From assembly GCF_009707385.1 (NCBI RefSeq), contig NZ_CP046115.1:5208001-5272000 (forward strand): DNA of 64,000 nucleotides, given 5' to 3'. Position 1 is the first letter of the stretch, and each line of letters opens with the position of its first letter. Of the stretch, positions 1 to 9,406 are shown piece by piece. A program made the translations under genes and the position numbers. The stretch comes from Klebsiella oxytoca (lineage in GTDB: Bacteria; Pseudomonadota; Gammaproteobacteria; Enterobacterales; Enterobacteriaceae). The notes under the pieces are model-generated. The model saw only the letters and a program-made list of their open reading frames with translations, ran no database searches and was not told the DNA's origin.

Positions 1-1383
1 ACGTTCGGCGTCCGGACGATGAGCCTGTTCCAGCGGGAGCTGCGGCAGCAAATCGGAGAAAGCGACGTTTTGATGCAACGCCAGCTGCGCCAGCCGCGCC
101 GCGCCAAGGGCTGGTCCGACATCGCCACCGGTGCGAAAATCAAGCTGCTGGCCGCTAATATCCGCCAGCATTTGCCGCCAGTACGCGCTTCGCGCACCGC
201 CGCCGATCAACGTTACGCTTTGCGGTTTGACGCCGCAGGCGTGAACCACATCCATACCGTCCGCCAGAGCATAGCCAACCCCCTCCAGCACAGCCCGCGC
301 CAGTTCCGCCGGACCATGTTGATGAGTCAGGCCGAAAAAGACGCCTTTCGCCTGCGGATTATTATGCGGCGTACGTTCGCCGGAGAGATAAGGCAGAAAC
401 CAGACCGGATCGGCATTGTCGTTGGCTGATTCCGCCGCTGCAATCAGCGCCGGAACCGTGCCGAGACCGGTTAATGTCGCAGCCCAATCGAGACAGGAAG
501 CCGCGCTCAGCATCACCGACATCAGGTGCCAGCGGCCAGGCAGGGCGTGGCAAAAACTGTGAACAGCGCTTTCCGGTTTGCTAAGAAAGCCGTCGCTAAC
601 GGCAAAATAGACGCCCGAAGTCCCCAGCGACAGCATCGCCTGGCCAGCATCCGCCATGCCCACGCCCACCGCGCCCGCCGCGTTATCACCGCCGCCAGCG
701 ACCACCAGCGCTTCCGGCATATTCCACGCCTGGGCAACGGCCGGGCGCAGCGAGCCCGTCACTTCGCAGCCTTCGAACAGCGCGGGCATATTATCGCGGC
801 TCAGACCGCAGGCGGCCAGCATCTCATCACTCCAGTCGCGCCGCGCCACGTCCATCCACATCGTTCCGGCGGCATCTGACATATCGCTGGCAAATTCGCC
901 AGTCATACGTAAACGTAAATAATCCTTTGGCAACAGTACTTTATCAACCTGACTGAAAGTCTCGGGCTCATGACGTTGCACCCACAGCAGCTTCGGCGCG
1001 GTAAATCCCGGCATCATCAGGTTACCGGTGATCTGCCGCGAACGGCTAACTTTCTCTTCCAGCAGCGCGCACTCTTCGCCGCAGCGACCATCGTTCCACA
1101 AAATCGCCGGACGCAGGACGCGCTGTTGCTTATCGAGCAGCGTCGCGCCGTGCATCTGTCCAGCAATACCCAGTGCTTTCACTGCGCGCAGAGAGTGCTG
1201 TGCGCCCAGCGCTTTCATCGCGCTGTCCGTCGCCAACCACCAGTGCTCTGGGTCTTGTTCAGACCATAAAGGATGCGGACGCGACACGTTGAGCTTTTCG
1301 GTATGCGAAGCCACTACCTCACCCTGCTCGTTGAGCAGAATGGCCTTAACGCCCGAAGTACCCAGATCAATCCCGATATACAT
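1..1383 (-). CDS. xylB: Xylulokinase XylB, 3' end cut by the window edge
   Basis: Phosphorylates D-xylulose to D-xylulose 5-phosphate in the cytoplasm, the second step of xylose use before the pentose phosphate pathway. The frame opens at the ATG at 1381-1383 and stays open for 461 codons to base 1. It starts MYIGIDLGTSGVKAILLN, the FGGY-kinase phosphate-1 motif, and carries the ATP-site motif GGGARSAYW near the visible C-terminus. E. coli XylB has 484 residues, so about 23 residues and the stop lie outside the window. It follows xylA by 61 bp on the same strand, with a GC-rich hairpin between. The identification is secure; only the C-terminus is unseen. Confidence 0.97.
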   Translation of the reverse strand, partial: MYIGIDLGTSGVKAILLNEQGEVVASHTEKLNVSRPHPLWSEQDPEHWWLATDSAMKALGAQHSLRAVKALGIAGQMHGATLLDKQQRVLRPAILWNDGRCGEECALLEEKVSRSRQITGNLMMPGFTAPKLLWVQRHEPETFSQVDKVLLPKDYLRLRMTGEFASDMSDAAGTMWMDVARRDWSDEMLAACGLSRDNMPALFEGCEVTGSLRPAVAQAWNMPEALVVAGGGDNAAGAVGVGMADAGQAMLSLGTSGVYFAVSDGFLSKPESAVHSFCHALPGRWHLMSVMLSAASCLDWAATLTGLGTVPALIAAAESANDNADPVWFLPYLSGERTPHNNPQAKGVFFGLTHQHGPAELARAVLEGVGYALADGMDVVHACGVKPQSVTLIGGGARSAYWRQMLADISGQQLDFRTGGDVGPALGAARLAQLALHQNVAFSDLLPQLPLEQAHRPDAER

Positions 1384-1418
1384 TCAGCCTCTCCTTACTG
1401 GCGCCTCTGTTAGAGTTA

Positions 1419-1439
1419 ATGCCCGGGCCAGCCGGGCAT
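1419..1439 (-). other. Hairpin in the xylA-xylB spacer
   Basis: Inverted repeat ATGCCCGG / CCGGGCAT with a 5-nt loop between the xylA stop and the xylB start. No T-run follows on the minus strand, so it is more likely an RNA-processing or stability stem that sets xylA above xylB than a full terminator. That role is inferred. Confidence 0.5.
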
Positions 1440-1444
1440 CATCA

Positions 1445-2767
1445 TTAGTTATCAAAGAGGTAGCGGTTCACTACGTTTTCAAGCAGTTCCTGATGGCCGC
1501 TCTGGTGCTGCGGTGCCAGATTATGCTGTGTGGCATACTGAGCTATGTCTGCCAGATTCATCTGGCCTTTGAGGATTTGCTGACCTAACTCGCCGTTCCA
1601 CCCGGCATAGCGTTTGGCAACGCGCTTATCCAGCTCACCGCCTTCAATCATACGAGCAGCGACTTTCAACGCCAGCGCCATAGTATCCATCGCGCCGATA
1701 TGGCCGTAAAACAGGTCGTATTTGTCGGTACTCTGACGACGCACTTTAGCATCAAAGTTCAGGCCGCCGGTGGTGAAACCGCCCGCTTTAAGGATTTCAT
1801 ACATTACCAGCGCGTTCTCTTCAACGCTGTTCGGGAACTGGTCGGTATCCCAGCCCAGCTGCGGGTCGCCGCGGTTCGCATCAACGGAACCAAACAAGCC
1901 GAGGGCGATCGCGGTAGCAATTTCGTGATGGAACGTGTGGCCAGCCAGCGTCGCGTGGTTCGCTTCGATATTCAGCTTGATCTCTTTTTCCAGACCGAAC
2001 TGTTTCAGGAAGCCATACACGGTAGATGCGTCGTAATCGTACTGGTGCTTGGTTGGCTCCTGCGGTTTTGGTTCAATCAACAGCGTGCCCTGGAAACCAA
2101 TTTTGTGCTTATGCTCAACGACCAGCTGCATAAAGCGGCCAATCTGTTCGCGCTCCTGACGCAGGTCGGTATTCAGCAGGGTTTCATAACCTTCACGACC
2201 GCCCCACAGGACATAGTTTTCACCCCCCAGTCTGTGGGTCGCATCCATCGCGGTGACTACCTGAGTCGCCGCCCAGCTGAACACTTCCGGATCCGGATTA
2301 GTCGCCGCACCCGCACCGTAACGCGGGTTAGTGAAGCAGTTCGCGGTACCCCACAGCAGCTTGACGCCGCTCTGCTGCTGTTTTTCCGCCAGTACATCAA
2401 CCATTTGTGCGAAGTTATTAGCATATTCTTTCAACGATGCCCCTTCAGGAGAAACGTCAACATCGTGGAAGCAGTAGTACGGCACATTCAGTTTGTGGAA
2501 AAACTCAAACGCAACGTCGGCTTTACGTTTCGCCATTTCCATCGCTTCGCCCGGTTGCTGCCATGGGCGATTAAAGGATCCCACGCCAAACATATCAGCA
2601 CCATTCCAGCAGAAGGTGTGCCAGTAGCAGGCCGCAAAGCGCAAGTGGTCTTCCATTCGTTTGCCCAGAACCAGCTCATCCGGATTGTAATGACGGAAAG
2701 CCAATGGGTTAGCGGATTTCGGGCCTTCATAACGAACGCGATCGAGCTGATCAAAATAGGTCTGCAT
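1445..2767 (-). CDS. xylA: Xylose isomerase XylA
   Basis: Interconverts D-xylose and D-xylulose, the entry step of the pathway; a cytoplasmic, metal-dependent TIM-barrel enzyme. The chosen ATG at 2765-2767 gives 440 residues starting [18 protein letters not shown], the same length as E. coli XylA. A longer frame starting 14 codons upstream lacks family support and crosses the promoter. The family segments [22 protein letters not shown] and [14 protein letters not shown], which carry active-site and metal-binding residues, are present. It is first in the leftward xylAB operon, divergent from xylF, with shared XylR/CRP control likely. Confidence 0.98.
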   Translation of the reverse strand: MQTYFDQLDRVRYEGPKSANPLAFRHYNPDELVLGKRMEDHLRFAACYWHTFCWNGADMFGVGSFNRPWQQPGEAMEMAKRKADVAFEFFHKLNVPYYCFHDVDVSPEGASLKEYANNFAQMVDVLAEKQQQSGVKLLWGTANCFTNPRYGAGAATNPDPEVFSWAATQVVTAMDATHRLGGENYVLWGGREGYETLLNTDLRQEREQIGRFMQLVVEHKHKIGFQGTLLIEPKPQEPTKHQYDYDASTVYGFLKQFGLEKEIKLNIEANHATLAGHTFHHEIATAIALGLFGSVDANRGDPQLGWDTDQFPNSVEENALVMYEILKAGGFTTGGLNFDAKVRRQSTDKYDLFYGHIGAMDTMALALKVAARMIEGGELDKRVAKRYAGWNGELGQQILKGQMNLADIAQYATQHNLAPQHQSGHQELLENVVNRYLFDN

Positions 2768-3142
2768 AATGAACTCCATATTCAGGGATGCGGCGAGTAA
2801 ATAAGTCATGACCCAATATAGAATTCTCTTTTTAGTTTCCTCAATTACGTTATTTCACACCGTGATTGAGAGAATCCACAAACGTGCGCCAGGTCGCAAA
2901 AATAATACATCAAAGTAACCATTGCTCTGCTTACGCCTCGAAAAATCAATGAAATACGATGATAAATAATTATTAAAGTACGATCGCGGTCATAAATTAA
3001 CAAATAAACAAAATTTCATAACAGCAAAATAAGCATAGATAATTGCCAGCGCTCGTTTCCCTGTTAAAAATCTGCTACGTATCAGGCTGTTTATTTTTAT
3101 CGTTCGTCTTATCCTGCACTTTACAATAAAGGTGTTATTATT
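2768..3142. promoter_or_regulatory. Divergent xylA / xylF control region
   Basis: AT-rich 375-bp spacer with no gene. The layout resembles the E. coli xyl divergon, where XylR binds both promoters and CRP sits between. A CRP-like site and a xylA promoter can be placed (separate entry). The xylF ribosome site AAAGGTG is at 3128-3134. XylR half-sites are probably in the A/T-rich blocks at about 2945-3000 and 3060-3110, but I cannot place them base by base. Confidence 0.7.
2815..2859 (-). promoter_or_regulatory. Candidate xylA promoter with CRP site
   Basis: On the minus strand a -35-like TTGAGG (2839-2844) is followed after 18 bp by TATATT (2815-2820). The CRP-like sequence TGTGAAATAACGTAAT lies at 2844-2859 and abuts the -35, a class II arrangement. 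It resembles the E. coli xylA upstream region. The left half-site is perfect and the right half is weak. Confidence 0.55.
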
Positions 3143-4135
3143 ATGAAGATAAAGAACCTTTGCCTAACGCTCTGCGCTTCACTCCTCCTCACCAGTCTCT
3201 CGGGCATGGCTAAAGAAGTTAAAATTGGCATGGCGATTGACGACCTGCGACTGGAACGCTGGCAAAAAGATCGCGATATTTTTGTCAATAAAGCTGAATC
3301 ATTAGGTGCAAAAGTATTCGTTCAGTCTGCCAACGGCAACGAAGAAACACAAATGTCGCAAATCGAAAATATGATCAATCGCGGCGTCGACGTTTTGGTG
3401 ATTATTCCCTATAACGGCCAGGTACTGAGCAATGTTATCAAAGAGGCCAAACAGGAGGGAATTAAAGTTCTCGCCTACGATCGTCTTATCAATAACGCTG
3501 ATATTGATTTTTATATTTCTTTTAATAATGAAAAAGTCGGTGAAATGCAGGCACAAAGCCTGGTCGATAAAGTACCTCAGGGTAACTATTTCCTGATGGG
3601 CGGCTCGCCAGTAGATAATAACGCCAAGCTTTTCCGCGCCGGACAAATGAAAGTCCTTAAGCCCTATATTGATGACGGAAAAATTAAAGTCGTCGGCGAT
3701 CAGTGGGTCGACGGATGGTTACCAGAAAATGCGTTGAAAATTATGGAAAACGCCCTGACCGCCAACAATAACAAAATCGATGCGGTCGTCGCCTCCAACG
3801 ATGCCACCGCCGGTGGCGCTATTCAGGCCTTAAGCGCTCAGGGGCTCGCAGGCAAAGTGGCGATTTCCGGTCAGGATGCCGATCTTGCCGGCGTGAAACG
3901 TATTATCGCCGGCACCCAAACGATGACCGTTTATAAACCTATCACTACGCTTGCCACTACCGCGGCAGAGATCGCCGTTGAGCTGGGTAACGATAAGCAG
4001 CCGCAGTCCGACGCCACGCTCAACAACGGCCTTAAAGACGTGCCTTCCCGCCTGTTGACGCCTATCGAAGTCAATAAAGACAACATTGACCAGACGGTGA
4101 TCAAAGACGGTTTCCACAAAAAAAGCGAACTGTAA
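3143..4135 (+). CDS. xylF: D-xylose-binding periplasmic protein XylF
   Basis: Captures D-xylose in the periplasm and delivers it to the XylGH ABC transporter. The 330 residues begin with a signal peptide (basic MKIKN, hydrophobic core LCLTLCASLLLTSLS, likely cleavage after GMA near residue 23). The rest is a type I periplasmic-binding fold, with KIGMAIDDLRLERW at the mature start and VVASNDATAGGAIQAL in the second lobe. Length matches E. coli XylF. Start ATG has ribosome site AAAGGTG eight bases upstream. It is first in the rightward xylFGHR set, and a hairpin after its stop may keep it in excess over XylG and XylH. Confidence 0.98.
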   Translation: MKIKNLCLTLCASLLLTSLSGMAKEVKIGMAIDDLRLERWQKDRDIFVNKAESLGAKVFVQSANGNEETQMSQIENMINRGVDVLVIIPYNGQVLSNVIKEAKQEGIKVLAYDRLINNADIDFYISFNNEKVGEMQAQSLVDKVPQGNYFLMGGSPVDNNAKLFRAGQMKVLKPYIDDGKIKVVGDQWVDGWLPENALKIMENALTANNNKIDAVVASNDATAGGAIQALSAQGLAGKVAISGQDADLAGVKRIIAGTQTMTVYKPITTLATTAAEIAVELGNDKQPQSDATLNNGLKDVPSRLLTPIEVNKDNIDQTVIKDGFHKKSEL

Positions 4136-4142
4136 TTTCTGA

Positions 4143-4162
4143 CGCCCCCTCTTCCGGGGGCG
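4143..4162 (+). other. GC-rich hairpin between xylF and xylG
   Basis: Stem CGCCCCC / GGGGGCG with a 6-nt loop, 8 bases after the xylF stop and without a T-run. Such stems often stabilise the upstream binding-protein message in ABC operons; the role here is inferred. Confidence 0.5.
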
Positions 4163-4201
4163 TTACCCCATCCAGCCGGATATCGCTTATGCGGAGCCTC
4201 T

Positions 4202-5743
4202 ATGTCCTGGTTACTCGAAATGAAAAACATTACTAAAACCTTCGGCACGGTGAAGGCGATTGATAATGTCAGTCTGCGGCTTAACGCCGGTGAAGTGGTC
4301 TCGCTGTGCGGAGAAAACGGTTCCGGAAAATCGACTCTTATGAAGGTACTGTGCGGAATATACCCGCACGGTAGCTATGATGGAGAGATTATTTTTTCCG
4401 GGGAAACTTTGCAGCCTGGCCATATTCGCGATACCGAGCGTAAAGGGATTGCCATCATTCATCAGGAACTGGCGCTGGTAAAACATCTGACCGTTCTGGA
4501 GAATATTTTTCTCGGCACCGAGATCTCCCGCTACGGTCTGCTGGATTATGAAACCATGACCCTGCGCTGTGAGAAGCTGCTGGCTCAGGTTAATTTATCC
4601 ATTTCGCCAGATACTCGCGTTGGGGATTTGGGCCTCGGCCAGCAGCAGCTGGTTGAAATAGCCAAAGCGCTGAATAAACAGGTACGGCTGTTAATTCTCG
4701 ATGAACCCACCGCCTCATTAACGGAGCAAGAGACGGCAATTCTGCTGAACATCATTCGCGATCTGCAAAATCACGGTATTGCCTGCATTTACATTTCCCA
4801 CAAGCTCAATGAAGTCAAAGCTATCTCTGACACCGTCTGCGTAATCCGCGATGGGCAGCATATCGGTACCCGCAGCGCTGACGGCATGGATGAAGATGAC
4901 ATTATCACCATGATGGTAGGCCGCGAGCTAACCGCCCTCTATCCGAACGAAGCCCACAGCTGCGGCGATGAAATCCTGCGAGTAGAGAATCTAACTGCCT
5001 GGCACCCGGTGAATCGCCATATTAAGCGAGTCAATGACGTTTCATTCTCGCTGCGACGCGGCGAAATTCTGGGAATTGCCGGGCTGGTCGGCGCGGGCCG
5101 AACCGAGGCGGTACAGTGTCTTTTTGGCGTCTGGCCGGGCCGCTGGCAGGGTAAAATTTTTATTGATGGCCAGCAGGTGACGATTCAAAACTGCCAGCAG
5201 GCCATCGCGCAGGGCATCGCCATGGTGCCGGAAGACAGAAAAAAAGACGGTATCGTGCCGGTGATGGCGGTGGGTAAAAACATCACCCTCGCCGCGTTAA
5301 ATCAGTTTACCGGCCCGCTGAGCAGCCTTGACGATGCCGGAGAGCAGCACTGTATCCAGCAATCCATTCAGCGTTTGAAGATCAAAACCTCATCGCCGGA
5401 GCTGGCGATTGGTCGCCTGAGCGGCGGCAATCAGCAAAAGGCGATTCTCGCCCGCTGCCTGCTGCTGAATCCGCGCATCCTGATTCTTGATGAACCCACC
5501 CGCGGCATCGATATCGGTGCCAAATACGAAATCTATAAGTTAATTAACCAGCTGGTGCAGCAGGGGATCGCCGTCATTGTCATTTCATCCGAACTGCCCG
5601 AAGTCCTGGGGCTGAGCGACCGGGTGCTGGTAATGCATGAAGGAAAACTGAAGGCCAATTTGGTCAATCAGGGTCTGACCCAGGAAAAGGTGATGGAAGC
5701 CGCACTGAGGAGCGAACGCCATGTCGAAGAACACGTCGTCTGA
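4202..5743 (+). CDS. xylG: D-xylose ABC transporter ATP-binding protein XylG
   Basis: Cytoplasmic ATPase that powers xylose import through XylH. The 513 residues hold two tandem ABC domains, the rule for sugar CUT2 transporters. The first has Walker [10 protein letters not shown], signature [15 protein letters not shown] and Walker [11 protein letters not shown]. The second has the degenerate Walker [10 protein letters not shown], signature [13 protein letters not shown] and Walker [13 protein letters not shown]. Start ATG at 4202 gives [15 protein letters not shown], collinear with E. coli XylG. Its 3' end overlaps xylH by 23 bp, which suggests translational coupling. Confidence 0.97.
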   Translation: MSWLLEMKNITKTFGTVKAIDNVSLRLNAGEVVSLCGENGSGKSTLMKVLCGIYPHGSYDGEIIFSGETLQPGHIRDTERKGIAIIHQELALVKHLTVLENIFLGTEISRYGLLDYETMTLRCEKLLAQVNLSISPDTRVGDLGLGQQQLVEIAKALNKQVRLLILDEPTASLTEQETAILLNIIRDLQNHGIACIYISHKLNEVKAISDTVCVIRDGQHIGTRSADGMDEDDIITMMVGRELTALYPNEAHSCGDEILRVENLTAWHPVNRHIKRVNDVSFSLRRGEILGIAGLVGAGRTEAVQCLFGVWPGRWQGKIFIDGQQVTIQNCQQAIAQGIAMVPEDRKKDGIVPVMAVGKNITLAALNQFTGPLSSLDDAGEQHCIQQSIQRLKIKTSSPELAIGRLSGGNQQKAILARCLLLNPRILILDEPTRGIDIGAKYEIYKLINQLVQQGIAVIVISSELPEVLGLSDRVLVMHEGKLKANLVNQGLTQEKVMEAALRSERHVEEHVV

Positions 5744-6902
5744 AATGAAACTCACCCCACCAGCCCCTGGCGCGCTGACAGGGCTGAAAGGGATAAATCT
5801 CCAGGTATTTGTGATGATTGCCGCTATCGTGGCCATTATGCTGTTTTTCACCTGGACTACCGAAGGCGCTTACCTGAGCGCGCGTAATATCTCCAACCTG
5901 CTGCGTCAGACCGCCATTACCGGCATTCTCGCGGTCGGTATGGTGTTTGTGATTATTTCCGCCGAGATCGACCTCTCCGTCGGCTCAATGATGGGCCTGC
6001 TCGGCGGCGCTGCGGCGATTTTTGACGTCTGGTTCGGCTGGCCGTTACCGCTGACGATTGTGGTTACGCTGGCCCTGGGTCTGCTGCTGGGGGCCTGGAA
6101 CGGTTGGTGGGTCGCCTACCGTAAAGTCCCGTCGTTTATCGTAACGCTTGCCGGCATGCTGGCATTTCGCGGCATTCTGATAGGCATCACTAATGGCACT
6201 ACCGTCTCCCCGACCAGTCCGGCTATGTCGCAAATTGGCCAAAGCTATCTGCCTGATGGTATTGGCTTTGGCATCGGCGTGGTGGGTATGGCGGCCTTTA
6301 TCGTCTGGCAATGGCGCGGCCGTATGCGACGCCAGTCCCTTGGGCTTTCCACGCCAGCATCCGCTTCAACCGTAGGGCGCCAGACGATTACCGCCGTTAT
6401 TGTGCTGGGAGCCATCTGGCTGTTAAACGACTATCGCGGCGTTCCAACGCCGGTACTTATTCTCGCAGCACTGCTGCTGGCAGGCATGTTCATGGCCACC
6501 CGTACCGCCTTTGGGCGACGCATCTACGCCATCGGCGGCAATCTGGAAGCCGCGCGTTTATCCGGCATCAGCGTGGAACGCACCAAGCTGGCGGTGTTTG
6601 CCATTAACGGCCTGATGGTGGCTATCGCCGGGCTAATTCTCAGCTCACGCCTGGGAGCTGGCTCCCCTTCCGCCGGTAACATTGCCGAACTGGACGCTAT
6701 CGCCGCCTGCGTGATCGGTGGTACCAGCCTTGCCGGCGGTATAGGCAGCGTCGCGGGCGCAGTAATGGGCGCTTTTATCATGTCCGCGCTGGACAACGGC
6801 ATGAGCATGATGGACGTCGCCACCTTCTGGCAGTACATCGTTAAAGGAGTCATTTTATTGCTGGCGGTGTGGATGGATTCAGCAACTAAACGTCGAAACT
6901 GA
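5721..6902 (+). CDS. xylH: D-xylose ABC transporter permease XylH
   Basis: Inner-membrane channel of the XylFGH importer. It has 393 residues, as in E. coli, mostly hydrophobic with about ten predicted membrane segments. The family segments [18 protein letters not shown] and [15 protein letters not shown] are present; the latter lies near the EAA-like loop that contacts XylG. The start at 5721 lies inside the xylG 3' end and gives [17 protein letters not shown], matching the family N-terminus. The gene is followed by a 122-bp spacer before xylR. Confidence 0.97.
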   Translation: MSKNTSSEMKLTPPAPGALTGLKGINLQVFVMIAAIVAIMLFFTWTTEGAYLSARNISNLLRQTAITGILAVGMVFVIISAEIDLSVGSMMGLLGGAAAIFDVWFGWPLPLTIVVTLALGLLLGAWNGWWVAYRKVPSFIVTLAGMLAFRGILIGITNGTTVSPTSPAMSQIGQSYLPDGIGFGIGVVGMAAFIVWQWRGRMRRQSLGLSTPASASTVGRQTITAVIVLGAIWLLNDYRGVPTPVLILAALLLAGMFMATRTAFGRRIYAIGGNLEAARLSGISVERTKLAVFAINGLMVAIAGLILSSRLGAGSPSAGNIAELDAIAACVIGGTSLAGGIGSVAGAVMGAFIMSALDNGMSMMDVATFWQYIVKGVILLLAVWMDSATKRRN

Positions 6903-7024
6903 GGACCGTGAAAAAAAATGCCCGAATTATTTGCGCTACCGCCAAACTTAGACACAAGTAGCTTGAAATAAACCGGGCATTGGCCGGTATTGTATGGCCT
7001 GCCAGAAAGACCAGGAACAACACT

Positions 7025-8203
7025 ATGTTTGAAAAGCGTCACCGTATTACGCTGTTATTTAACGCCAACAAGGCCTACGACCGTCAGGTCGTTGAGGGCG
7101 TTGGCGAATATCTACAAGCATCGCAATTGGAATGGGATATCTTCATCGAGGAAGATTTTCGGGCGCGAATTGAAAACATCAAGGACTGGTTAGGCGACGG
7201 CGTTATTGCCGATTACGACGATCCGGAAATTGAAAACCTGCTGATCGACGTTAATGTTCCGATTGTCGGCGTCGGTGGCTCTTTCCATCGCCCTGAATGC
7301 TATCCCCCAGTACACTATATCGCCACCGATAACGCCGCTCTGGTTGAGAGCGCTTTCCTGCATCTGAAGGAAAAAGGCATCAACCGCTTCGCTTTTTACG
7401 GCCTGCCAACTTCCAGCTGTAAGGGCTGGGCCGCCGAGCGCGAACATGCGTTTTGCCAGCTGGTCGCCAGAGAGAAGTATCGCGGCGTGGTGTATCAGGG
7501 CCTCGAGACGGCGCCAGAAAACTGGCAGCATGCGCAAAATCGCCTTGCCGACTGGCTGCAAACTCTGCCGCCGCAAACCGGCATTATCGCCGTCACCGAC
7601 GCCCGTGCGCGCCACGTCTTACAGGCCTGTGAGCTACTGCACATCCCGGTGCCGGAAAAACTGTGCGTTATCGGCATTGATAACGAAGAGCTCACCCGCT
7701 ACCTGTCGCGCGTGGCGCTGTCATCAGTTGCCCAGGGAACACGTCAGATGGGCTACCAGGCGGCAAAGCTGCTGCACCGCCTGCTGGAGAAAGAAGAGTT
7801 ACCGCTCCAGCGCCAGCTGATCCCACCGATGCGCGTGATAGAGCGCCGTTCCACCGACTACCGCTCGCTCACCGATCCATCGGTTATTCAGGCAATGCAC
7901 TATATTCGCAACCACGCCTGTAAAGGGATTAAAGTTGAACAGGTACTGGATGCCGTTGGCATTTCTCGCTCAAATCTGGAAAAGCGCTTTAAAGAGGAAG
8001 TGGGCGAGACCATACATACGGTAATTCATAGCGAGAAGCTGGAAAAAGCGCGCAGCCTGCTGGTCTCGACCACGCTATCGATTAACGAAATCTCCCAAAT
8101 GTGCGGTTATCCATCGCTGCAGTATTTCTATTCGGTGTTTAAGAAAGAGTACGACGTGACGCCGAAGGAGTACCGCGATCGGCACAGTGAAGTGATGATG
8201 TAA
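7025..8203 (+). CDS. xylR: Xylose operon activator XylR
   Basis: AraC-family activator that binds D-xylose and switches on xylAB and xylFGH. The 392 residues combine an N-terminal periplasmic-binding-like sensor (about 5-270, MFEKRHRITLLFNANKAYDR onward) with a C-terminal double helix-turn-helix (about 285-392, including VGISRSNLEKRFKEEVGETI and INEISQMCGYPSLQYFYSVF). I chose ATG 7025, preceded by AGGAA, over a longer in-frame start at 6980 because it gives the E. coli length. The 122 bp after xylH may hold its own weak promoter; read-through from xylH is also possible. Confidence 0.97.
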   Translation: MFEKRHRITLLFNANKAYDRQVVEGVGEYLQASQLEWDIFIEEDFRARIENIKDWLGDGVIADYDDPEIENLLIDVNVPIVGVGGSFHRPECYPPVHYIATDNAALVESAFLHLKEKGINRFAFYGLPTSSCKGWAAEREHAFCQLVAREKYRGVVYQGLETAPENWQHAQNRLADWLQTLPPQTGIIAVTDARARHVLQACELLHIPVPEKLCVIGIDNEELTRYLSRVALSSVAQGTRQMGYQAAKLLHRLLEKEELPLQRQLIPPMRVIERRSTDYRSLTDPSVIQAMHYIRNHACKGIKVEQVLDAVGISRSNLEKRFKEEVGETIHTVIHSEKLEKARSLLVSTTLSINEISQMCGYPSLQYFYSVFKKEYDVTPKEYRDRHSEVMM

Positions 8204-8212
8204 AGCGCAAAG

Positions 8213-8242
8213 AAAAATGCCCGGGCTTGCGCGCCGGGCATT
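8213..8242 (-). terminator. Intrinsic terminator after bax, shared hairpin with xylR
   Basis: Stem AATGCCCGG / CCGGGCATT in the 60-bp convergent spacer. On the minus strand it is followed by TTTTT, giving a good rho-independent terminator for bax. Read on the plus strand it lacks a strong T-run but can still act as a 3' stem for xylR. Confidence 0.75.
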
Positions 8243-8263
8243 CATAAAAACATGTATGAGCAA

Positions 8264-9091
8264 TTACATGTGTGCAGCAATCAACCGCTGGTTATCCTGA
8301 TACATCGCGAAGAGATAGTTGTTATAGCTCGACCCTTTGGTCGAATAGCCCTTCAGCTTATGAATCATTGTGCTGGCGGTCACTTCCTGATCGGCTTTAC
8401 GCAGCTGCGCACGCGATTTACGGAACGATGAATAGGCCGGATGCGTATTCAGGTTTCTCACGTAGGCCTGAACGGACTGTTCCACAGAATCAAACTGGGA
8501 GTAACCCTTCACCGCGCCGCGGCAGTTTCCACCGCCACACTTCATACCAAACAGATTGTTGTTAACGCGCGCCAGCTTTGACGTTCCCCAACCGCTTTCC
8601 GCCGCCGCCATGGTAGCTACCATGCTGTTCGGGATAATATCCACGCGCTCAAGCAACGAGTTCCATGGAATATGGCGAGTATTGCCGGACCATTTCACTT
8701 TGTAGCGAGAGGCGAGCTCTTTCAGGCGCGCACGCTCCGAAGGTGACCAACGCGCATCGTACTGCTTGGAAACCAGCCAGTTACGATCGGCAGTAATCAC
8801 CTGATTCTGTTTCGTAATATAAGGCATTACCGTCCGGAGAAACGCTTTTTTCCTTGGTGTCCCGGAAGGGTATTTTCGCAAATCAGGAAGTGAACTGCTC
8901 TTTACACTATTGCGAGAATACTCTTGTTTACTGCTTACCTTGCTTACTTTATCGGTACTTTTCTTTTTAACAATTGGGGCTTTATGACTCGTTGTTGCCG
9001 TGTGTGTTGTTGCCAGCACACTACCTGAAAATATACAGGTAAGTAACATGAGTATCGCGGCCCCATATCGTCGAATGGGAGTCGATATCAT
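8264..9091 (-). CDS. bax: Bax protein, glucosaminidase-domain family
   Basis: Probable envelope protein of the mannosyl-glycoprotein endo-beta-N-acetylglucosaminidase (peptidoglycan hydrolase-like) family; its physiological role is not well defined. The 275 residues start with a membrane/signal segment (YGAAILMLLTCIFSGSVLA), then a Lys/Ser-rich linker to about residue 65. The glucosaminidase domain follows, with the motif MVATMAAAESGWGTSKLA containing the likely catalytic Glu and then NNLFGMKCGGGNC. E. coli Bax has 274 residues and the same plan. The start ATG is at 9089-9091. It is monocistronic between xylR and malS. Confidence 0.95.
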   Translation of the reverse strand: MISTPIRRYGAAILMLLTCIFSGSVLATTHTATTSHKAPIVKKKSTDKVSKVSSKQEYSRNSVKSSSLPDLRKYPSGTPRKKAFLRTVMPYITKQNQVITADRNWLVSKQYDARWSPSERARLKELASRYKVKWSGNTRHIPWNSLLERVDIIPNSMVATMAAAESGWGTSKLARVNNNLFGMKCGGGNCRGAVKGYSQFDSVEQSVQAYVRNLNTHPAYSSFRKSRAQLRKADQEVTASTMIHKLKGYSTKGSSYNNYLFAMYQDNQRLIAAHM

Positions 9092-9406
9092 TAGGTCTCC
9101 TGGTCGGATGCAATCATTGCAACGCCTTGTTTTTCACAAAAAATCGATAGTTGAATCGCGAATAGTATCAAAAATACCCAGATGACGCACCCACAGAAAT
9201 AGTCCAATTCCGAAAAGCTGTCCTCTGAAATCGGTTTCTGCGGCATTACAACAGCTCAAAAATGCGACAAAAATCTCATTTCGCGCTCATTTTTTGAACG
9301 CGATCACTCACCCTTATTCATCCTCCCTCGAAAAGCGCAGCCGGGATGAGTTCATTAGAGGAGCAGACGCGCAAACTGAACAAAATACCGTACACAGGAC
9401 TCCGGA
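9092..9406. promoter_or_regulatory. bax / malS divergent spacer with candidate MalT and CRP sites
   Basis: No gene in these 315 bp. A CRP-like site TTTGAACGCGATCACT (9293-9308) lies upstream of two sequences resembling MalT boxes (consensus GGGGATGAGG). One is on the minus strand at about 9316-9325 and the other on the plus strand, CGGGATGAGT, at 9342-9351. MalT and CRP control of malS is established in E. coli; these exact boxes are my reading and score 7-8 of 10 bases. Confidence 0.45.

Noticed and set aside
1700..2800. 366-codon open frame on the plus strand opposite xylA
   Set aside because: Antisense shadow; xylA fits its family over the entire length.
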